This document shows, piece after piece, positions 56,927-64,000 of a DNA stretch of 64,000 nt. Each line of letters begins with the position of its first letter. Positions within the stretch are counted from its first letter, which is position 1. The DNA comes from Ornithodoros turicata (lineage: Eukaryota > Arthropoda > Arachnida > Ixodida > Argasidae): the NCBI RefSeq assembly GCF_037126465.1, contig NC_088206.1, positions 34,230,573 through 34,294,572 of the forward strand, in the 5' to 3' direction. The notes beneath the pieces were generated by a model. The model was not told where the DNA came from. It worked only from the letters and a program-made list of their open reading frames with translations, and made no database searches. Both the position numbers and the translations under genes were made by a program.

Positions 56927-58319
56927 CACTATCAGAATTCGTAACAAGGTAATGACATTTAGAAATACATAGAACAGTACTTCTGCCTTACATGGACCAT
57001 AAAACTCACTACGTCGTTGAGCTCTGCACGTCTTTCATCATTGTGCTCGGAAATTGACATCAAACCATGCCCACCTGCTCGAACCTCTCGAAAAATTCGA
57101 AGGTTCATCGAACATTCGAGCCCCGAGTTTCGACCTCGAACTTTGCGGTTTGAAGAATGTCCGCGACATCCCTAGAAATCAATACGAATAGTAACTAATA
57201 ATACAAGTAAAAAGACTCTGCACGCCCATATATGCATGCCATGTTATGCACGCCCAGCAAACGCGACAGTTTGAGCAGTTGATACATCATTCTCAAACCG
57301 AAAATATGTTTAACGCTTCGTTGAATGTAAAATTTGTGTAATATGTTTAATGCAATGTAATGTAATGTTTAATGTTCAACATTTCAACCCACATCCGAAT
57401 CGCGAAAGGCGCATCAGTGGATAAATGCAAATAAAAATGAAACGTCTTGAACGCATTTTCTCTAGTTTTAGCGCCTTCTAGGCCGCATTCATGTCAGCCA
57501 TTTCATGCCCGCATAGCTTGGCAATGTGCAGCGAGCCGTTGGAGACAGGAGGAAATGCAGGCATAGCTTCTATTTCCAAGTAGCACACCAGTGTTGGACC
57601 CATATTGGGCCAATATTGAGAACCAATATTGTGCAGACAGTTTTACCGATGCCCGGCCACTGTATCTTCTATTGGTGCTAAACTGGGTAACGACTTTCCC
57701 AGCCAAGTGTTTTCCGTTTTAGGAGCAGTTCTGATCACACAGTAAAAGTTTACACCCCGTTTTGCACCAAATCTGTGTTAATTAAACGAGACTGATTAGG
57801 TAACTTTTAAAATATATCCTTAAGGACAGTGGTGTTCATTGAATAGTTGTAGAGCCACTTGAGAAACACACGGCCGAGGTATTTCGAACAAGCTGCGGTA
57901 CGTTTGTGCGGCTTTTTTTCAATGTTTTCAAGAAAGCCTGCGAAAAATAAAAATAGCACGTGTGATCGCGCCCGCGTGCCTAAAGATTAAGCATGAAATA
58001 AAAATGGATGGATAGAATCATGCATGACGCATTTGTTATCTCTTCGAACATTAACCTTTAACATTCATTCTGAACGCGTGTTATCCGTTCATCAATTGTT
58101 AAGCAAGAATAAGAAAAACGAAACAAAGTCGACTACAACAAACACCCAGAATCATGCTAGTTCATTCCTGTGAAGTTTTGTGAACAGAGCTCTCGTGTGA
58201 CAACAGAATTGTCATACGAATTGAAACGCCTCGCGAAGTTAATTCTTAGGAAAGTTACATCGAATTATGTATGTTCTGCAGACAACCTAGTAGTTTTCCA
58301 AGTGATGAGATACAGTCAC
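56927..58319. other. no recognisable gene
   Basis: At 57595-57640 short palindromes around CCAATATTG occur. Nothing else is supported. Confidence 0.35.
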
Positions 58320-59130
58320 GTATCGCCTATCCGGACACCTCGGGAGTCGTCCCTTTTCGTCCGGATAACGAATTTCCAGATAAGCGAAACAAGCAAACTT
58401 CCAGGAAATCCTGAAAATTTAGGATACCTCTATATTGCTGCAGAATAAAAAAGCAAGGAAAAGGTCGCCCCTGCTATTGGAAACCTCCAAAAGTCATTCG
58501 AAGAAGTGGGCTGCTTGAAATTAGTAAGGGTCTTTGACACGTGTGAGAGAAGTTTGCTCACCGCCGCGGTGCCTGCTGCTTCACCCTGCAGCTCAAAAAG
58601 AGTAACGTCTTTGAAAGATGGTCCGTTTTTTATATGAGCTCCGGCGTATGTTCAGTGTCCAAATCAATGTCCAGGGCCCCTGTGACCCATGCCACGAGAG
58701 GGGAGGTGCTTTCGGACGGCCTGAACGTTGGGGGTTCACATATGGATTTCTTGTGCCTGGTGGATACAGGATACCTGTTCCACTTCTTGCCTACCATCTC
58801 TACTGTGTACCTGCACAAGTCAAAAGGGAATGACCTCTGAGGAAAGGGAGCCAAAGAGTACAGAAGACCCTGTAAGGACCAGAGATGGCCCAGTACAGAA
58901 GGCCCCGTGAGATGTAACTATTTCCACAGCACATGCCAACGGCAGAGACAGTTCACACATTTCCGGATAAACGAACCAGGATGACGTGGGTTCTGGAATA
59001 TTGGTCACCGCACTTGCTGTCCGGATATGGATAACGAATTCCGGATTACCGAGACAAAAGCCAATGGTAGCAGGTTCATATACGGTAATGTAGTCCGGAT
59101 AAGGAGTTTTCAGATACCTAAATTCCCTGT
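58320..59130. mobile_element. Degraded pogo/Tigger-like DNA element (candidate)
   Basis: TCCGGATAACGAATTTCCAG near 58360 and CCGGATATGGATAACGAATT near 59020, together with TCCGGATAA at 58960 and 59095, resemble the terminal and subterminal words of pogo-group elements. Ends and target duplication were not resolved. A frame at 58634-58840 with CLVDTGYLFHFLP slightly resembles an aspartic protease site but is not convincing. Confidence 0.35.
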
Positions 59131-60917
59131 TGGAAATATAAGGCATGATCTCATTGAATTATCCCTGCATTTCCAATAAGATTCAATGAGAAATCAGACT
59201 GCCAATTCGTTTAATGTGTACTACAAGCCGAGTATTTCTCATTGAGGGAATTTATAGTTTTGCAGGGAAGCTTCCTTCGCGACATGGTGCTCAGCCATGT
59301 TCTGTGGCGAAGACCGCACCCAAGGAATAAGGAGCCAATTCAAGGAATTTGTATAATGGGCATCACTGAGAAACGTTGATTTCCAATTGATTTAATGAGA
59401 TCCAACATGTTTTGTGGCCACCAATACATGAAGTGAGAAGACAAATGAGAGAATTGTTCTAATCGGAACCAATGAGACAAGTTCATTCCCAACACAAGTA
59501 ATGAGATGCAGCATAGTGTGGGAAACCCACTGTACGTCGCTGCAGAAAATGCGGAACCAATTCAAAGGATTGGTCCAATTGGAACAAACAAGAATCCATA
59601 ATGCGCATTATATATGGAAATCATTATTTATATATTTCCATTCATTATATTTCCAACCTGATGATTCCAAGTTATTCCAAAAGTGTATCAAGTAACGCAA
59701 AAAAAAAATCAACTAGCAACGGTATAGCAGGGTGCTTACCAAATTGTAGCCTTCAGATTCACTGACTTTTCCAGGTTTTTCACTGACTAGTTCAAGAAAA
59801 TTCCGTGCCCAAAACAAAAGGGCACTCGGCGCCTCCTAATTGTAGATCTCCAATAAAACAACGGGACACGTGCAGTGGGAGCACGCCGACATCGACAAGA
59901 AAAGCGCGTTGTTACGTGTTTTCCGCGCGTTGCAAAGTACGTAGTTTGCGTGATTTCAAATGTTCGCGAATAATTCCTCAAAGGTACAGGTGCCGTGGTA
60001 ACTTCATGGTATTCGTATCGTATTGTCCTTCCTACTTGAGGCTATTGTTTTTGCAATCCATGCGCAGCACACGTACGTGGAAGTGTTGCCACCGGGCGAG
60101 AGCGGATTGATCAATCTGTGATGAAACGTCGAAGAGTGCAACGACGCCAGCCGCGCATCTGAAGGGAATGCGCTCCGTTTTTAGGATTTTAGCCATTCTT
60201 AAAGTACGTAGTTGATGTGTCAGCATTCCCGTTCTTTTTAAGATTTGACGCTATGCATGAGCGCCGTGTATAAGCGCATTATAGCAAGATTAAAGGGGAA
60301 CTAAAATGCGTAAACAACTTGCTCTCAAATGAAAGTCCATGTTTCAATTAGTGCAGTTCAAGCAAAATTGTTCACACAACGCTACCGTTTAGAAGAAAAA
60401 CGCAATGAAAACAGAGCCGTCTTTGGCGGTAACGAATGGGATCCCCAGGAGGCAAAGTTTGGCGGCATGAGACAGCAGGAAAAGGGCGCGTATACCTATC
60501 GTTCGTGTGTGGATTGGAACGGGTCCGATCGTAGTGTTCCATATATGCGCGGCATGATGCGCACTGCTGCATTTTCCAATAGCGATTCACTGAATTGTAG
60601 CCCACACATGGTCCGCTAACAACATCGATCTTCACGTTCTTCTGACAGCGACGCCAGTGCGCTTTGTAACGCGCACTATGTTTTTTACCGGGACTGCTCC
60701 ATGGCGTGGCACAGCGCCGAACCACAAAAGAGTCCGGTATAATTTTGATTGTAGCTTCGTAACGGAATCAAAGTTTTGAATTATGATGACAAGTACGAAA
60801 CTAACATAACGTGTAATGTAATTTGGAGTGAACTTGTTTTTGCATTTTAGTGCACCTTTAAGTGCAGCGAGGCCGTTACCAGCCGCGCTGAGCGCAACGG
60901 TATGTTATATATTAGAT
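59131..60917. other. no recognisable gene
   Basis: At 59150-59690 repeated words ATTTCCAAT/CAATGAGA on both strands suggest an eroded MITE cluster. Frames at 60329-60619 and the antisense 60372-60725 have no domain support. Confidence 0.35.
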
Positions 60918-61085
60918 AGTTTTAGTGCATCGTACGCTATCGCCTTTGCGTACGTAAGGTAGAAGCGTAGAGGCTCTGCGCAATACGCGATGCTCTCCCT
61001 TTATTATTTGCGCCGTGCGCAGAACCACCAACGCTATTCCTCACGTGCACAAAGGTGACAGAGTACGATGCACTAAAACTCACTA
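60918..61085. repeat. Palindromic MITE-like hairpin
   Basis: GTTTTAGTGCATCGTACGCT at the left mirrors TACGATGCACTAAAACTCAC at the right, and GCCTTTGCGTACGTAAGG mirrors CCTCACGTGCACAAAGG. Confidence 0.6.
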
Positions 61086-61499
61086 TTTTCACGCCTGCTT
61101 AGCACTGATATGATGTTGTAGTACTGTCTTTTGAAATGATAATCTTCTTCTTGCAGGTTAAGCTTGTACGAGGCGGCAAGCATGGGAGCCTAAGGCATTC
61201 GTCACGAGATGGTGAAATGCAATCTCGCCGGAGTTTGATGGCATTAATTTTTACGCAAGAACAGCAAACTGGACGGGAAACTGCGAGTCACAGGTGTACA
61301 AAACACAGAAGCACATGGTCGCTGAGGAGCTGAGTGATTAAAAAAAATGTTTTTCGTCATCGATGTTCGTGGTTCGGACATTGCAGATAGGTGCCGCATG
61401 AGTTTACTCTTTGTGAATTACGGTACGTGGCGGTACGTTTTCAAAAACATTTAAGTGCTGAATCTACAGGTTTTCGCGGTCATATTAATGCAAACGCAA

Positions 61500-61685
61500 A
61501 AAGTTTAATCCAGGCGCCATCTATTTTAGTCCCATCTCCAAAACATTAATCCAAGTGCCATCACATTTAATCCAGACGAAAAAACTTTAACCTGATCGCC
61601 ATTTGAATTAATCCGATTGAAAAAAAAATGAATCTGGGCGCTATCTAAAATAATCCGGGTGCCGTTTCATTTAATCCGACCATTT
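61500..61685. repeat. ATTTAATCC(A/G)G minisatellite
   Basis: About nine imperfect units of roughly 19 bases built on TTAATCCAGGCGCCATC. Confidence 0.6.
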
Positions 61686-61940
61686 CTTAGCTTTGCTCAC
61701 GAATATTTAAGAGGAGAAACATCAAGAAAATCAGTTAGTGATAGAAATGATTAGTTCGCCATATGACATGGTGGTGCTATAGATACACATTATAGGTATA
61801 TAGTGGCATACCATGGTAGACTATCGTGTTTTACGGCATATAATGGTACGCTTGGTACATTACCGTGTTTTACGGTATACAATGCTACACTTTGTACATC
61901 GCCGTGCTCAACGGCATATAGTGGTACATATATATATATA

Positions 61941-62684
61941 CAGTCAACCCTCGATTTATGAATTCCCTCGTTTTATGAACACGAGCACGGGGAACCAAAC
62001 TTTTTCCATTCATTTTTCCCTCGTTTTATGAACCTCGATATTCGAATAATGAACGGAATTTCTGGGAACCAACTAGGAGTTGCCCAGCGTTTTTGCCCTC
62101 AATTTATGAACGGATCGTTCCGAGGTCAACAGAAATCTTCAAAGGGATAATTCCGTGGTCTTATGAATGACGCCTGAACGGACAAAACGTTTTCCAGGTA
62201 TTGCACCTTCGGTTCTTAACCCCTCGAAATCCGAATAACAAACGGGTTTTCCGGGGTCGCACAAGGTGCGACCAAGTGTTCCTGACCTCAGTTGATGAAT
62301 AAGGTCACCCAGAGATTAATAAACGGGGGTTAAAAATCCCGGAGGAAATCCGAGACCAGTCCAGTGCGAATGTGGTGACATCTCTTATTTCCAAGATTGA
62401 CACAGCGGAAGGCATGGTCCAAAGCAAAATTAAACAATTTAGTATTGCATAGTAAACAGAGTGTGAATGCGCTAGCGTCTGTTCTTTGTGAGATTGGTAC
62501 AGCAGAAGGCATGGTCAAAAGCGAAATTACACAATATATGGCATTATAAACACAATCACAACTCGGAAATACCGTTGCATTTGCTCGATAGTACACAGTT
62601 AACTGAATTTTCGATTTATGAATCCCTCGATTTATGAACGATTTTTCGGGGAACCGAGGGTGTTCATAAATCGAGGGTTGACTG
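61941..62684. mobile_element. Pogo/Tigger-like MITE nested in the minisatellite
   Basis: Ends are CAGTCAACCCTCGATTTATG and its inverse. TA flanks both ends (61939-61940 and 62685-62686). Length 744 bases. Internal CTCGTTTTATGAAC/TCGATTTATGAAC words repeat. Two related internal segments of about 95 bases (near 62385 and 62485) share CAGAAGGCATGGTC-type sequence. No transposase remains. Confidence 0.85.
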
Positions 62685-63111
62685 TAATATGTGGTACATT
62701 GCCGTGTTTTATGGCATATGCGTGTATATTTAATACATTATCGTATTTTACGGTATGTAGTGGCATAGTGTGAGAGATTATCGTGTTTTATGGAATATCG
62801 TGGTGCACTGCGGCCCACTGTCGTTTTGCGGTACGCGGCGGTATATTCCGTACATTGCCGTGTTTTTAAGCCATGTAGTAGTATATTTGGTACATTATCG
62901 TGTTTTACGCTGTATAGCAGCGTACATGGTACATTATCGCGTTCTACAGCATATAATGGTATATTTGGTACACTGCAGTGTTTTACGTCATATAGTAGTA
63001 CGTTGGCTACATTACTGTGTTTTACGGTATATAGCGGTATGTTTGGTACATTACTGTGTTTTACGGCATATAGCGGTATGTGTGGTACATTACCGTGTTT
63101 TACAGCATATA

Positions 63112-63408
63112 GGGCTGTTGCAGTGAAGTTTGCACAGCGCCATTTCGGGCCCAAACGGCCGCGGATCCCAACAGTAAGGATTTCCATCAGCGGGTTTTGC
63201 ATGGTGTGTCAAACGGTATGGTGCCAAGGAAGCTACAAAACCTGTAGGAAATCAACAGAAAAAGCGGTGCTTCTTGAAAAGCGCGAACTCGAAACCGTGT
63301 ATTTGAAAGTGCCGCGTCGTCTGCTAAACTGGGGAGTGTTGCATGATTTGGGGCGCTGACGTTGCTGCTCACTCGCGCCACCTGGCCCAGACCAACAGGC
63401 CCATAGCG
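63112..63408. mobile_element. Short insertion in the minisatellite, possible MITE
   Basis: The insert starts GGGCTGTTGCAG and ends CAACAGGCCC, a weak inverted pair, with ATA on both sides. The interior is GC-richer than the array and unlike it. Confidence 0.4.
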
Positions 63409-64000
63409 GTGTGGTTGGTACATTACAGTGTTTTACGGTATATAGCGGTACGTTTGGTACATTAACCTGTTTTACGGCATATAGCGGTTTGTTTGGTACA
63501 TTACCGTGTTTTACGGCATATAGCGGTGTTTTGTACATTGCCGTGTTTTAACGCATATAATAGTATATTTGGTGCGTTATCGTGTTTTGCTGTCTATTGC
63601 GGTATACCATGGCAAATAATCGTGTTTTACGGCATATAGAAGTATGTTTGGTACATTACCGTGTGTTACGGCATATAGCGGTGTTTTTCGTACATTGACG
63701 TCTTTCAAGGCGTATAGTAGTATATTTGGTGCATTATCGTGTTTTACGGTCTGTGGCGGATAGCGGGGTAGATTATGATGTTTCACGGTGTAGAGTGGTG
63801 CACTTGGTACACTACTGTGTTTAACGGCATATAGTGGTGTATCTGGTACATTGCAGTGTTTTACAGCATATAGTGGTATTGTTTGGTGCATTACCATTAC
63901 TATTCAATGCGTTAAAACACGGCAATGTACCAAACATACCGCTACATGCCGTAAAACACGATAATGTACCAACCACACCGCCATATGCCGTAAAACACAG

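Larger units (their letters stand above)
61790..64000. repeat. 39-base minisatellite array, open at the right edge
   Basis: The unit is about GGTACATTACCGTGTTTTAC plus GGCATATAGCGGTATGTTT. Some units vary in length. The array is split by a nested element at 61941-62684 and by a non-repeat insert at 63112-63408. Near 63895-63910 unit orientation flips: after this the complementary words AAAACACGGCAATGTACCAA appear. The unit length is a multiple of three, so long periodic frames with 13-residue repeats run through it on both strands; I do not regard them as genes. Confidence 0.9.

Noticed and set aside
58634..58840. Possible retropepsin active site (LVDTG)
   Set aside because: Only one motif with a poor context, no flanking retroelement genes; left as a remark on the pogo-like remnant.
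62738..63897. Long periodic ORFs with 13-residue repeats on both strands
   Set aside because: They follow directly from the 39-base minisatellite period, occur in several frames and strands, and show no domain.
1..64000. CRISPR arrays, bacterial operons, bacterial contamination
   Set aside because: No direct-repeat/spacer pattern, no Shine-Dalgarno-led gene runs; splice sites and eukaryotic transposons throughout.

Overview
The window is eukaryotic, repeat-dominated DNA from an arthropod, most likely a hard tick (Ixodida). The case rests on tRNA-derived SINEs of a type I recall from tick genomes, a Penelope-like retroelement with a GIY-YIG end, a LINE RNase H tail of tick type, one exon of a GT92 glycosyltransferase gene with a clear GT splice donor, many fold-back elements and no prokaryotic gene layout. 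The species call is inference.

Layout. Bases 1-9,000 hold a terminal-inverted-repeat element (748-2413), old dispersed repeats and the GT92 exon (6599-7799, minus strand). Bases 9,000-25,200 are a transposon graveyard: Penelope-like fragment, a composite tandem element, LINE RNase H tail, internally deleted mariner, three large fold-back elements, a 190-base tandem repeat, a candidate gypsy-type LTR and a SINE. Bases 25,200-36,700 are mostly featureless apart from SINEs, a duplicated fold-back element and one exon-like ORF.

The main object is a full-length Maverick/Polinton element (virus-like DNA transposon, related to adintoviruses) at 36769-55249, 18,481 bases. It starts AGT, ends ACT, has a perfect 6-base target duplication (AGCATC on both sides) and roughly 1.1-kb terminal inverted repeats. 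Its minus strand carries, in order from the right: a small acidic-tailed gene, packaging ATPase, an unknown gene, integrase with chromodomain, minor capsid (penton-like) protein, a small basic protein, major capsid protein, adenain-like protease, an acidic small gene and protein-primed DNA polymerase B. ATPase and integrase would serve genome packaging and integration, the two capsid proteins and protease would build and mature a particle, and PolB would copy the DNA. Most of these genes are broken by stops, frameshifts and nested insertions (a LINE in the ATPase; a THAP-domain ORF and a fold-back element in the PolB region). The protease, the small basic gene and the unknown gene upstream of integrase still read through.

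Bases 55,250-64,000 hold a tandem duplicated flank repeat that also lies inverted on the left side of the Polinton, a CCGGAAGT-rich minisatellite, degraded pogo-like DNA elements, and a 39-base minisatellite that inverts orientation near 63,900 and contains a nested pogo/Tigger-like MITE.
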